DNA from: Deltaproteobacteria bacterium | Lineage (GTDB): Bacteria > Desulfobacterota > DSM-4660 > Desulfatiglandales > Desulfatiglandaceae | Length of the DNA: 7,921 nt | NCBI GenBank assembly: GCA_003646995.1 | Contig: QMLZ01000130.1 | Location: 1 to 7,921 of the forward strand | Direction of reading: 5' to 3' | Shown: piece by piece, positions 1-6,739 of the stretch | Position numbering within the stretch: position 1 is the stretch's first letter | Layout of the letters: every line of letters begins with the position of its first letter | Translations under genes and position numbers: made by a program | Notes under the pieces: model-generated | Seen by the model: only the letters and a program-made list of their open reading frames with translations | The model's database searches: none | What the model was told of the DNA's origin: nothing

Positions 1-131
1 AAACCCTTCCCCTTTCACCAGCCCACAATAGTCAAAAAACCTGACACCACCGGATTTTCTCAAGAAGCGGGAGTTTTGGGCCGATATAAGAATATATTGT
101 GATTTCTAAGGTTTAAGTTGATTCTGCGCAG

Positions 132-147
132 AGGCTTGATTCTTGCA
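132..147 (+). promoter_or_regulatory. Candidate sigma-54 (-24/-12) promoter
   Basis: The 16 bases AGGCTTGATTCTTGCA fit the sigma-54 consensus TGGCACGNNNNTTGCW at 9 of 12 defined positions. They include the nearly invariant GG (133-134) and GC (145-146) at the exact spacing. Transcription would start about 12 bases past the GC, near 157-159, leaving a leader of about 40 bases that contains the ribosome binding site of the first gene. No well-spaced sigma-70 hexamer pair was seen as an alternative. No binding site for an enhancer-binding protein or IHF could be identified upstream. Confidence 0.5.
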
Positions 148-162
148 CCAGTCTCTTGCAAG
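142..162 (+). promoter_or_regulatory. Inverted repeat overlapping the -12 element
   Basis: CTTGCA (142-147) and TGCAAG (157-162) are perfect 6-base inverted arms around a 9-base spacer. The left arm contains the -12 TTGCA of the candidate sigma-54 promoter and the right arm falls at the predicted start of transcription. It could be an operator for a repressor, or chance. If the start site is near 157, the left arm would not be transcribed, so a hairpin in the mRNA is unlikely. Confidence 0.3.
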
Positions 163-177
163 CATAGTGTGTCAATT

Positions 178-193
178 GGAGGAGGAGAAAGGA
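178..193 (+). promoter_or_regulatory. Purine-rich ribosome binding site of the first gene
   Basis: A run of GGA repeats (178-186) is followed by AAAGGA (188-193), which ends four bases before the ATG at 198. This strongly purine-rich tract supports that ATG as the true start and suggests efficient translation. Confidence 0.7.
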
Positions 194-197
194 TCAG

Positions 198-638
198 ATG
201 GGACATCTGGCTCACGTGTTAGAAAAGGCTGTATCTGGGATCCTTGGGACTAGGCCCAGCAAAGTGCAGGGCAAGGACGAGAGCATAAGAGGAGGCTTGG
301 ATACTGAAACAGGGCTTAAGCTCAGGAGAGCAGAAAAGTTGGTTAATGAGTATGGTATCGCGCTAGAGAAGGCAGGTTACCTGAACAGATTTGAGGTAGA
401 AAACCTTATGGAAAGCGTGGCAGAGGGTAAATACCCGCTTGACGAGGTATGTGAAAGCCTTCGACAGGGGCGGGGGAGGCATCATGATCTCCTTACCTTG
501 AAGTTTAGCGCCTCTTTGCTTCCCTACCCAAAGGACAAGATCAAAGAGGCCATAGAACTCTTGCTGCGTTATGACAGTGACCCAGAGAATATTCGGCTGC
601 TGAGGGAAGGCCTGCGTTACCTGGAATCTTTTGTCTAA
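198..638 (+). CDS. Hypothetical helical protein, 146 aa
   Basis: I do not recognise this family. The protein is rich in Leu, Glu, Lys and Arg, predicted mostly alpha-helical, and has no signal peptide, membrane segment or cysteine cluster; one Cys is visible near residue 80. A Gly/Lys/Asp-rich stretch (about residues 17-34) separates a short N-terminal helix from a helical body (about 40-146). It lacks the HxxKG motif of an HPt phosphotransfer domain and any helix-turn-helix I could recognise. The start is well supported by the purine-rich ribosome binding site. It is the first gene after the candidate sigma-54 promoter and lies 56 bases upstream of the hybrid kinase on the same strand, so the two are probably co-transcribed. 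A role as accessory protein or target of the kinase is only a guess from position. Confidence 0.75.
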   Translation: MGHLAHVLEKAVSGILGTRPSKVQGKDESIRGGLDTETGLKLRRAEKLVNEYGIALEKAGYLNRFEVENLMESVAEGKYPLDEVCESLRQGRGRHHDLLTLKFSASLLPYPKDKIKEAIELLLRYDSDPENIRLLREGLRYLESFV

Positions 639-642
639 GCCC

Positions 643-668
643 TGGGAGGGTCTGTCGCACTGCTCCCA
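643..668 (+). other. Intergenic inverted repeat between the two plus-strand genes
   Basis: TGGGAG (643-648) and CTCCCA (663-668) can form a 6-base-pair stem with a 14-base loop just after the stop codon of the small gene. No U-tract follows, so it is not a typical intrinsic terminator. It could limit read-through or stabilise the upstream message. Just downstream, GGTAATTG occurs twice (672-679 and 681-688) with one base between. Confidence 0.3.
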
Positions 669-694
669 AACGGTAATTGAGGTAATTGTAGTTA

Positions 695-3442
695 ATGTTA
701 GTGAACCCGAAATATACTTCTGAATCTCCCACTGCAAGCCTAGCAGCAAAAGCACCTGAAAACCAGACTAAGCAGGGAAGAGCCCTACGAAAACCCATGC
801 CCCGGGAGGTGAGCTGCGTCAATTTTCGTGGCCTTATTTCCTACCTGCGCAAGACCTACGGTGAAAAGGCTGTTTTTGAGGTCTTTGGCGAATTCATCGA
901 AAACCCTGAATACCTCTTGGCGGACAAATACAATCCAGGTTCAGGGGTTTTGATAAAACTGGAACACCTTACCGATCCTTCCTATTGGATCTCCTATGAC
1001 CTTGCTCTCCGCATAATGAATAATGTGAGAAAGGTAGTCAATGACCCAGATCCCCTCTTTGCAGCAGGGAAAGGAGCGGTAAAGGAGAGCTTGTCAAAAA
1101 GTGTGTTTTTTGTCGCTAGGATTCTTGGGCCGCGGTTAATACTCAAAAGAGCGCAGAAATTTAACTCTCGTTTCAATCGAACAAAGGAACTTGAACTGAT
1201 GGAGGTCGGTGATGACCACGTTGTACTAAGGTTCAAATATTACCCAGGCTTTGAGGCCTCAAAGGGCATGTGCGATTGGCATCGGGGCATTTATACCGGT
1301 GTCCTGGGTTTTGCCGGTTTCAAGCAAGTGGAAATAAAGGAGATATCATGCCGTACAAGGGGTGACAGGGACTGTATTTTCCATGTGTCATGGAGGCCAC
1401 AAGGGATCCTTGTTTCAGCCCTCAAAGCCGTAATCAAGTCCTCGCTTCAGTGGGCCATAGGAGATTTGGTTGCCGAGTACGACCAATCGGTCCGTGACAG
1501 GGACGCGCTTATTGAAAAGCTCACCGAATCCGAGCACAGGTACCGAAGCGTATTTGAAAGCAGCGCAACTCCTACAATCATTGTTGAAGAAGATCTCACT
1601 ATCTCAATGGCGAACACCGAATTCGAAAAATTAAGTGGTTACTCAAAGGAGGAAATTGAAGGTTCTCTAACCCTTGGAGCCTTTTTTGAGGGAGGAATAG
1701 CACGCTCCATACTCGAGCAAACAGAGGAAGAGCGAGGGCAAGAGGATTTCCTGAAACGCGAGTTCGGCTTTCTGGACAAGCAGGGCACCAGAAAGGACGT
1801 AATCGTTAAGGTGGGCAAGATCACAGGTGCACAGCGCTACGTTTGTTCACTGGTGGATATCACTTCCAGGAAACGCGTGGAGAAAACCTTGCGAAAGAGC
1901 GAGGAAAAGCACCGTACCATTATACAGAGCATTGAAGAGGGGTATTTTGAAACGGATCTTGCGGGTCGTTTTACCTACGTTAATGATTCGTTATGTAGAA
2001 TTTTGGGCAAGCCAAGGAAAGAGTTAATAGGAACAAGTTACAGGACCTTTGTGACCCAAGAGACAGCCGAAGCCATCTATCAGAGCTTCAACAGGGTTTA
2101 CAGAACCGGCAGGCCGGTAAAGGTAGCAGAGTACGAGTTTTCCAGGGAAGACGGCACAAAGCTGTTTATCGGGCTTTCAGCGACACTGATAAGAAACCAG
2201 GAAGAAAAAGTTATAGGATTTCGTGGCATGTTGCGTGACGTGACGGAGCGGGAAAAGGCGAAGGAAGAGAAAAGAAGGCTGGAGGCCCGGCTAGAGCAGG
2301 CCAAGCGCATGGAGGCTATAGGGACTCTGGCCGGGGGTGTCGCTCACGATCTCAACAACATTCTCTCCGGCGTGGTGAGCTACCCGGATCTTCTTCTAAT
2401 GCAGCTTCCACCTGACAGCCCGATGAGGAAACCCCTAAAAACGATCCAGGAAACGGGTGAGAAAGCGGCCACAATCGTGCAGGATCTATTGACCCTTGCC
2501 AGGAGAGGGGTGGCTGTGACAGAGGTGGTGAATTTGAATAAGATTATAAAGGATTATCTGTCCAGTCCGGAGTTCGAGAAACTCAAGGCCTACCATCCTG
2601 CGGTTGAGGTGATTACCCGTCTAGACAAGGAGCTTTTGAATCTAAAGGGCTCACCGGTTCATCTATCCAAGACAGTAATGAACCTTGTTTCAAACGGGGC
2701 CGAGGCCATGCCAGACGGCGGCACTCTGACCATCACTACCGAAAACCAGTACCTAGAAAAACCGTTGCCCGGTAGCGAATTGGAGCCTGGAGAGTACGTA
2801 GTGCTCAGGGTAACCGACACGGGCATCGGTATGAGTGAGGAAGAGAAAGAAAGGATATTTGAGCCGTTTTACACGAAGAAGGTGATGGGACGAAGTGGCA
2901 CGGGCCTGGGAATGGCCGTGGTATGGGGAACTGTTCAAGATCATCATGGACACATTCAAATTGAGACGGCAAAAGGCAAGGGAACGACATTTACTCTCTA
3001 TTTCCCCGCTACAAGAGAAGAGATCTCCAAAGAAGAAAAGCACTTGTCGATCGATGAATACATGGGAAAAGGTGAGACAGTCCTTGTTGTTGACGATATA
3101 AAGGAGCAAAGGGAAATCGCTTCGGCCATTCTCCGCAAACTGAACTACAAGGTCTATACGGTCCCCAGTGGTGAAGAGGCGGTAAAATACATGAAAGAGC
3201 ATTCTGCCGACATCTTGCTTCTTGACATGATCATGGATCCCGGAATGGATGGGCTCGAAACCTACGAAAAGATCATAAAGATCCACCCCGGACAGAAGGC
3301 CATACTTGTTAGTGGGTTCTCTGAGTCTGACAGAGTCAAAAAGGCCCAGAGGCTGGGGGCAGGCACTTACATCAAGAAACCCTATTCAATGGAAAGACTG
3401 GGAATCGCCCTTCGTCGCATCTTAGACAGCCCGGTGGGATAA
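695..3442 (+). CDS. Hybrid sensor histidine kinase (V4R-like, PAS, PAS, HisKA, HATPase, receiver)
   Basis: This is a soluble 915-residue hybrid kinase that would sense an intracellular signal, autophosphorylate and pass phosphate to its own receiver. The N-terminal sensor (about 36-235) ends in a V4R-like signature: Cys219 and Cys227 in CRTRGDRDCIF, with Cys193 and His196 just before. A linker (about 240-280) follows. PAS domains sit at about 280-392 and 402-518. The coiled-coil-to-HisKA region (about 518-605) holds the phospho-acceptor His551 in GGVAHDLNN. The ATPase domain (about 655-772) shows N-box Asn663/Asn667, DTGIGM from 708, FEPFYTKK from 722 and GTGLGM at 735-740. The receiver (about 794-911) has Asp800/Asp801, phospho-acceptor Asp844, Ser873 and Lys895. 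No membrane segment or DNA-binding output is visible. The start is not firm: GAGGT (679-683) lies 11 bases before ATG 695, which is long, and Met35 (ATG at 797) is an in-frame alternative that keeps all domains. V4R domains occur in XylR/DmpR-type sensors of small, often aromatic, molecules; the ligand here is unknown. Confidence 0.93.
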   Translation: MLVNPKYTSESPTASLAAKAPENQTKQGRALRKPMPREVSCVNFRGLISYLRKTYGEKAVFEVFGEFIENPEYLLADKYNPGSGVLIKLEHLTDPSYWISYDLALRIMNNVRKVVNDPDPLFAAGKGAVKESLSKSVFFVARILGPRLILKRAQKFNSRFNRTKELELMEVGDDHVVLRFKYYPGFEASKGMCDWHRGIYTGVLGFAGFKQVEIKEISCRTRGDRDCIFHVSWRPQGILVSALKAVIKSSLQWAIGDLVAEYDQSVRDRDALIEKLTESEHRYRSVFESSATPTIIVEEDLTISMANTEFEKLSGYSKEEIEGSLTLGAFFEGGIARSILEQTEEERGQEDFLKREFGFLDKQGTRKDVIVKVGKITGAQRYVCSLVDITSRKRVEKTLRKSEEKHRTIIQSIEEGYFETDLAGRFTYVNDSLCRILGKPRKELIGTSYRTFVTQETAEAIYQSFNRVYRTGRPVKVAEYEFSREDGTKLFIGLSATLIRNQEEKVIGFRGMLRDVTEREKAKEEKRRLEARLEQAKRMEAIGTLAGGVAHDLNNILSGVVSYPDLLLMQLPPDSPMRKPLKTIQETGEKAATIVQDLLTLARRGVAVTEVVNLNKIIKDYLSSPEFEKLKAYHPAVEVITRLDKELLNLKGSPVHLSKTVMNLVSNGAEAMPDGGTLTITTENQYLEKPLPGSELEPGEYVVLRVTDTGIGMSEEEKERIFEPFYTKKVMGRSGTGLGMAVVWGTVQDHHGHIQIETAKGKGTTFTLYFPATREEISKEEKHLSIDEYMGKGETVLVVDDIKEQREIASAILRKLNYKVYTVPSGEEAVKYMKEHSADILLLDMIMDPGMDGLETYEKIIKIHPGQKAILVSGFSESDRVKKAQRLGAGTYIKKPYSMERLGIALRRILDSPVG

Positions 3443-3449
3443 AATCTTC

Positions 3450-3483
3450 ACCAGCTCAGGGAGTGGTGTCAGACTCTGCTGGT
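3450..3483 (+). terminator. Possible terminator of the kinase transcript
   Basis: ACCAGC (3450-3455) pairs with GCTGGT (3478-3483), and GAGT (3461-3464) with ACTC (3473-3476), across an asymmetric internal loop. A pyrimidine-rich tract, TTCCTTCTTCT, follows. It begins 8 bases after the kinase stop codon and overlaps the 3' end of the convergent permease gene. The asymmetric loop and the interrupted T-tract make it a weak candidate. Confidence 0.3.
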
Positions 3484-4865
3484 TTCCTTCTTCTGCGTCT
3501 GGGTCTTCTTGCCTCTGCTATCTTCTGATATTTGGCCCTAAGCCTCGGCCATATGGTGTAAACATAGAGGGTATTTAATACTGCAAGGCCGAGAATGAAA
3601 AACAACGCGATCTTTTGATCCAGCCTGTCCTCTGGCTTGACAGGACCAAAAAGTATCGAGACCGCCACGATACCATAAACCACTATCACCACGATGGGGA
3701 TAGTGATCCCTCCTTTTATCTTGAAGGACCTTTCAGCACTGGCCTCCTTTTTGCGGAGCCGTATGACACATAATGCCATAACCATATAAATCATGCATTC
3801 TGCTGCAGCTATGATCAGGATCATGGACAAAACAAAATGTGTGACAAATCCATATACCGTGATAATCACAGCATATGTGCAGACCACAAGCATCGCCGCC
3901 CATGGGGTGGCATACCTCGGATGAAGCTTGGCTAGAAATCTGGGTATGGACCAGTCTCTGGCCATGGCATAAAGAAAGCGCGACGCTGTCATAATACCAG
4001 CGTTAAGGGAGGTAAGAGAGGCAAGCAATGCCATTACTATCATAAAGTAAAGGCCAAACTGACCTAGGAGTTTCTTACCGTAAAGTAGGTGGGGTATTGG
4101 AAGCCCCTCGGGTTTAAGAACCCATGCTAATTGCTGCTTATCCAGCACAGAGGTCATGGCCGTTGAAAACAAGGCATAAGTGATGGCCAGCAATCCCAGT
4201 GAAAGCATCATCCCCTTGGGAATGATTTTAACATCGGTCACCTCCTCAGAAATTGTCACGACCCATTCAAAGGCAATAAAACATGCAATTCCAATTGCGA
4301 CCGCCTGAATAAATCCATCAAGGCTACCTACTGCTAGGGGCCTTTCAATATGGAAACCTATCCTGTAAAACCCGTAAACCGATACTGCTATTAGGCCAAT
4401 GAACATGCCGTAAGCGATTATATCCTGGGTCGTTCCCGCTATCTTTATGCCCCTGTAGTTCAAATATAGAAGCACCATTCCAAACGCCACAGCCCACAGC
4501 ACCGGGGGCATGAAAGTGAACCCTTGCCCCAGGGCTTGGGAAAGCACATATATCTCGGCACCTACTATTGACAGCTGGCCCATTACATACACGCCGGCAA
4601 TAACAATAGCAGCCCTTTCCCCAAATGCCTTTTCAATGTAAAGTTTTATGCCCGCGGCTGAGGGATACATAGAGTTGAGCTCGGAAAAGCACGATCCTGC
4701 AAAGACTGCCATGATTCCCGAGGTAAGAATAGCAATCCAGGCTGAGTTCCCAGCAAGGTAGCTGGCCAGTTCTATGAAGGCCACATAGTTGACTGTAGCC
4801 AATGCCATTCCAGCGCCCGTAGAAACAACCGTCCTCAAGCCAAGTGTCCTTCTCAGCTGCGTCAT
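3456..4865 (-). CDS. APC-superfamily amino acid/amine permease
   Basis: This is a 469-residue inner-membrane transporter of the amino acid-polyamine-organocation superfamily, probably a secondary importer or exchanger. Twelve hydrophobic segments can be placed at about 12-33, 42-62, 84-110, 120-138, 147-167, 183-203, 217-238, 268-290, 322-341, 345-368, 388-406 and 416-437, the usual count. Family marks include the glycine-bearing first helix (STGAGMALATVN, 15-26), FEWVVTISEEVTDVKIIPKG (199-218), and the loop with SRFLYAMARDWSIPRFLAK (295-313) then YATPWAA. The C-terminal tail is cytoplasmic and very Arg-rich (453-461). The ATG is supported by GAGGT (4872-4876) at good spacing. It is the last gene of the minus-strand cluster, 104 bases after the aminotransferase. 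I saw no convincing separate promoter in that gap. The substrate cannot be read directly; an amine or amino acid used by the adjacent aminotransferases is the natural inference. Confidence 0.93.
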   Translation of the reverse strand: MTQLRRTLGLRTVVSTGAGMALATVNYVAFIELASYLAGNSAWIAILTSGIMAVFAGSCFSELNSMYPSAAGIKLYIEKAFGERAAIVIAGVYVMGQLSIVGAEIYVLSQALGQGFTFMPPVLWAVAFGMVLLYLNYRGIKIAGTTQDIIAYGMFIGLIAVSVYGFYRIGFHIERPLAVGSLDGFIQAVAIGIACFIAFEWVVTISEEVTDVKIIPKGMMLSLGLLAITYALFSTAMTSVLDKQQLAWVLKPEGLPIPHLLYGKKLLGQFGLYFMIVMALLASLTSLNAGIMTASRFLYAMARDWSIPRFLAKLHPRYATPWAAMLVVCTYAVIITVYGFVTHFVLSMILIIAAAECMIYMVMALCVIRLRKKEASAERSFKIKGGITIPIVVIVVYGIVAVSILFGPVKPEDRLDQKIALFFILGLAVLNTLYVYTIWPRLRAKYQKIAEARRPRRRRRKPAESDTTP

Positions 4866-4969
4866 GATCAGACCTCATTCCGAGAAGCAGTTTTCGACAT
4901 CTCCCTCTAGCTCCAAAACCCTAAATGCCATACCTTACAGCTTATACGTAACGACTTTCGTCTGACGCC

Positions 4970-6286
4970 CTATACCTTGAGCCCTTCTCCCTTACCTTTT
5001 TGCCCAAATCGTTCCTCTTGAGCCCTGACTTCCTTTAAAGATCTATTTATGGCCTCCAGGACAAAGTCCACCTCTTCCTCTTTAATAACCAGGGTCGGCA
5101 TTATCCGTATTATCTTGGGATTGTTAAATGTATAAATGGTTATTACTCCATTCTTCCTTAGCTGATATACCATCCTGGGCCCTATGCTCTCTTCAGCAAA
5201 CTCAATGCCGAGCATCAGGCCTTTACCCCTTACGTCGGTTACGATCTCCGGGTACTCGGCTTTCAGTGAGTGAAGGCCCGCCATGAATCTCTCTCCCATG
5301 ATACGGGCTCGCTCCGGGAGCCCCTCTTTTTCTATGAACTCAATGGCTGCAAGTGCAACAAGACAGGCAAGGGAAGTCCCCCCGAAGGAATTTATTATCA
5401 CAAATGGGTGAGTCATGAGAAAATCGCTAATTTCTTCGGTAAATACAGCGCATGATATGGGATAGAGCCCGCCAGACAAGGACTTGGCAAGTACCATGAT
5501 ATCCGGGGCGACTCCGCTGTGCTCGGCGCAGAACATCTTGCCGGTGCGCCCGAAGCCCGTTTGTACTTCGTCAAAAATCAGCAATATTTCTTTTTCATCG
5601 CAGAGTTTGCGCAATTGCCTGAGATACTGATCATCGGCAGGTCGTATTCCCCCTTCACCCTGGACAGGTTCGAGAAGTACTGCCGCGGTATCGTCATTAA
5701 TTGCATCCTTCACAGCCTGGATATCATTAAAGCGGACATGGGTATATCCTGGAGCAAGAGGCTCAAACGGTTTCTTGTAAACATCTCTGCCTGTAGCAGG
5801 AAGGGCAAACCCTGTGACACCATGATAGCCATTTTCCATGCAGATAATCTCGGTCTTGCCTGTGTGTCCCCTGGCAAGCTTCACTGCTACTTCTATAGCC
5901 TCCCCGCCCCCGCAGCAGAACAGGGAATATTTCAGGTTTCCAGGGGTGATATCTGCCAGCTTTTTGGCAAGAAGCGCCCTCTCCCTCAAAATGCTTATCC
6001 AGCCTCCCATGTCATAATGGTCCAGGGCTTTTTTGAGGGCCTCTACAACATCCTTGTTGTGGCGACCAACGTTGAAGATGCCTGCACCCGTCACACAGTC
6101 TATGTACTTTTGTCCTGACACATCCCAGACACATGCACCTTCCCGCTTGCCTTCAATAATGTCCAGGCTGGCATTCTTGAACATCCTGAGGGCAAAGGGG
6201 TTTACATGCTCCCGGTAATAATGCTCAGTCTGTTGTCTTATCTTCTCCGGGTCCTTTTCAGCCAAAATTTCATCTATCACAGACAT
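4970..6286 (-). CDS. Class III PLP-dependent aminotransferase, putrescine aminotransferase-like (copy 1)
   Basis: This 438-residue cytoplasmic enzyme should transfer an amino group, probably the terminal amine of a diamine or omega-amino acid, to a 2-oxo acid. The PLP-binding Lys is Lys268 in LAKSLSGG, and Asp239 in [13 protein letters not shown] should contact the pyridine nitrogen. YHG (154-156), EPVQGEGG (206-213) and FGGT (301-304) are the usual cofactor and substrate elements. The N-terminal EHVNP (26-30), IFNVG (70-74) and [13 protein letters not shown] (251-263) recall E. coli PatA/YgjG. The phosphate-site motif is CGGGEA (125-130) where relatives have NSGTE. The start is ATG 6286: AGAGGTG (6291-6297) lies 6 bases ahead (counted from GAGG), and the ATG comes one base after the SCP2 stop. 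An in-frame ATG at 6322 would add 12 unlike residues and overlap SCP2. The exact substrate is uncertain; acetylornithine, ornithine, GABA or beta-alanine remain possible. Confidence 0.92.
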   Translation of the reverse strand: MSVIDEILAEKDPEKIRQQTEHYYREHVNPFALRMFKNASLDIIEGKREGACVWDVSGQKYIDCVTGAGIFNVGRHNKDVVEALKKALDHYDMGGWISILRERALLAKKLADITPGNLKYSLFCCGGGEAIEVAVKLARGHTGKTEIICMENGYHGVTGFALPATGRDVYKKPFEPLAPGYTHVRFNDIQAVKDAINDDTAAVLLEPVQGEGGIRPADDQYLRQLRKLCDEKEILLIFDEVQTGFGRTGKMFCAEHSGVAPDIMVLAKSLSGGLYPISCAVFTEEISDFLMTHPFVIINSFGGTSLACLVALAAIEFIEKEGLPERARIMGERFMAGLHSLKAEYPEIVTDVRGKGLMLGIEFAEESIGPRMVYQLRKNGVITIYTFNNPKIIRIMPTLVIKEEEVDFVLEAINRSLKEVRAQEERFGQKGKGEGLKV

Positions 6287-6287
6287 G

Positions 6288-6647
6288 TCACACCTCTGGC
6301 CATATGATTGCAGTAATGGCATCTATCCGCATTATGTCCTCCTGGCTGCCCTTTACCTTTATTTCGCCTTTAAGGTACTTTTGTGTTGGATTTATATCAC
6401 CCCAGAACATGTCACAGAGTGTCTCGCTGTCGGCCTCTATGATAACGTCAGGGGTGCCTTGGGTGCCTGTTTCGTTTTTTGTAATTTCTCCCTCCACCAC
6501 AGTCATGGTAAAGGCATCGCCTGTGTCCGTGGCCTTGAAGTGAAGCACCTTTGACCAGTCCCGCTGCATTCTCCGCAACCGCTTGTTGTTGTTACATTGT
6601 TGCTTAAAATCTTCTAATGCTTCCATGATTTCATCAGATGTAGCCAT
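6288..6647 (-). CDS. SCP2 sterol-carrier-type domain protein
   Basis: This 119-residue protein is a single SCP2-like domain. Visible family features are an N-terminal helix (about 4-28), a strand region (about 33-57), TPDVIIEAD (65-73), the helix and Gly turn SETLCDMFWGDINPTQKYLK (74-93), and GEIKVKGSQEDIMRI (94-108). SCP2 folds form a hydrophobic cavity that binds fatty acyl chains, sterols or other lipids; in bacteria they are often of unknown role. There is no signal peptide or catalytic motif, so it is likely a cytosolic carrier or accessory subunit. The start at 6647 is decided by GGGAGGTG (6654-6661), 8 bases ahead counted from GGAGG. A longer reading from 6710 would only translate the upstream 7-base repeats. 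The stop TGA is one base from the next ATG, implying translational coupling with aminotransferase copy 1. Confidence 0.85.
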   Translation of the reverse strand: MATSDEIMEALEDFKQQCNNNKRLRRMQRDWSKVLHFKATDTGDAFTMTVVEGEITKNETGTQGTPDVIIEADSETLCDMFWGDINPTQKYLKGEIKVKGSQEDIMRIDAITAIIWPEV

Positions 6648-6653
6648 GCGAAA

Positions 6654-6661
6654 CACCTCCC
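6654..6661 (-). promoter_or_regulatory. Ribosome binding site fixing the SCP2 start
   Basis: On the minus strand this reads GGGAGGTG, a near-ideal Shine-Dalgarno sequence 8 bases from the ATG at 6647. It sits downstream of the ATG at 6710, so it rules against that longer start. Confidence 0.85.
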
Positions 6662-6667
6662 GGATAA

Positions 6668-6737
6668 AGTTATGAGTTATGAGTGAGCTAGAGTTAGGAG
6701 TTATAACCAACGGTCAACGGTGAACAGATAACGGTCT
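6668..6737 (+). repeat. Degenerate tandem 7-base repeats in the operon gap
   Basis: Ten consecutive 7-base units can be laid end to end on the plus strand. AGTTATG occurs twice in tandem (6668-6681), then AGTGAGC, TAGAGTT, AGGAGTT, ATAACCA, then ACGGTCA and ACGGTGA (6710-6723), ACAGATA and ACGGTCT. There are two sub-families: an AGTTATG-like half and an ACGGTNA-like half. The array nearly fills the space between the aminotransferase copy 2 stop and the SCP2 ribosome binding site. No conserved reading frame or well-spaced promoter was found in it. Such heptamer arrays occur in intergenic regions of various bacteria; their function is generally unknown. Confidence 0.65.
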
Positions 6738-6739
6738 TC

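Noticed and set aside
2753..3286. Minus-strand open frame of 177 codons opposite the kinase ATPase and receiver region
   Set aside because: It is a shadow of the well-supported kinase frame; its protein resembles no family I know.
3433..3452. Hairpin GGTG...CACC as a terminator for the minus-strand operon
   Set aside because: The stem is short with a bulge and wobble pairs, and no U-tract follows on the minus strand.
4866..4969. Separate promoter for the permease
   Set aside because: A minus-strand TATAAG lacks a -35 partner, and a TGGCAT that resembles a sigma-54 -24 element lacks GC at the -12 spacing.
5519..6118. Plus-strand open frame of 199 codons opposite aminotransferase copy 1
   Set aside because: It lies wholly antisense to a gene with clear family motifs, and its protein shows no recognisable domain and has no gene-like context.
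6287..6322. Start of aminotransferase copy 1 at 6322
   Set aside because: It would overlap the SCP2 coding end and add 12 residues unlike the family. ATG 6286 has its own ribosome binding site and sits one base from the SCP2 stop.
6648..6710. N-terminal extension of the SCP2 protein from an ATG at 6710
   Set aside because: The 21 extra residues merely translate the 7-base repeats, and the strong ribosome binding site lies downstream of that ATG.
6668..6737. CRISPR array or sigma-70 promoter in the gap before SCP2
   Set aside because: The repeat units are only 7 bases with no spacers. TTGACC and TATAAC on the minus strand look like promoter boxes but are only 6 bases apart.
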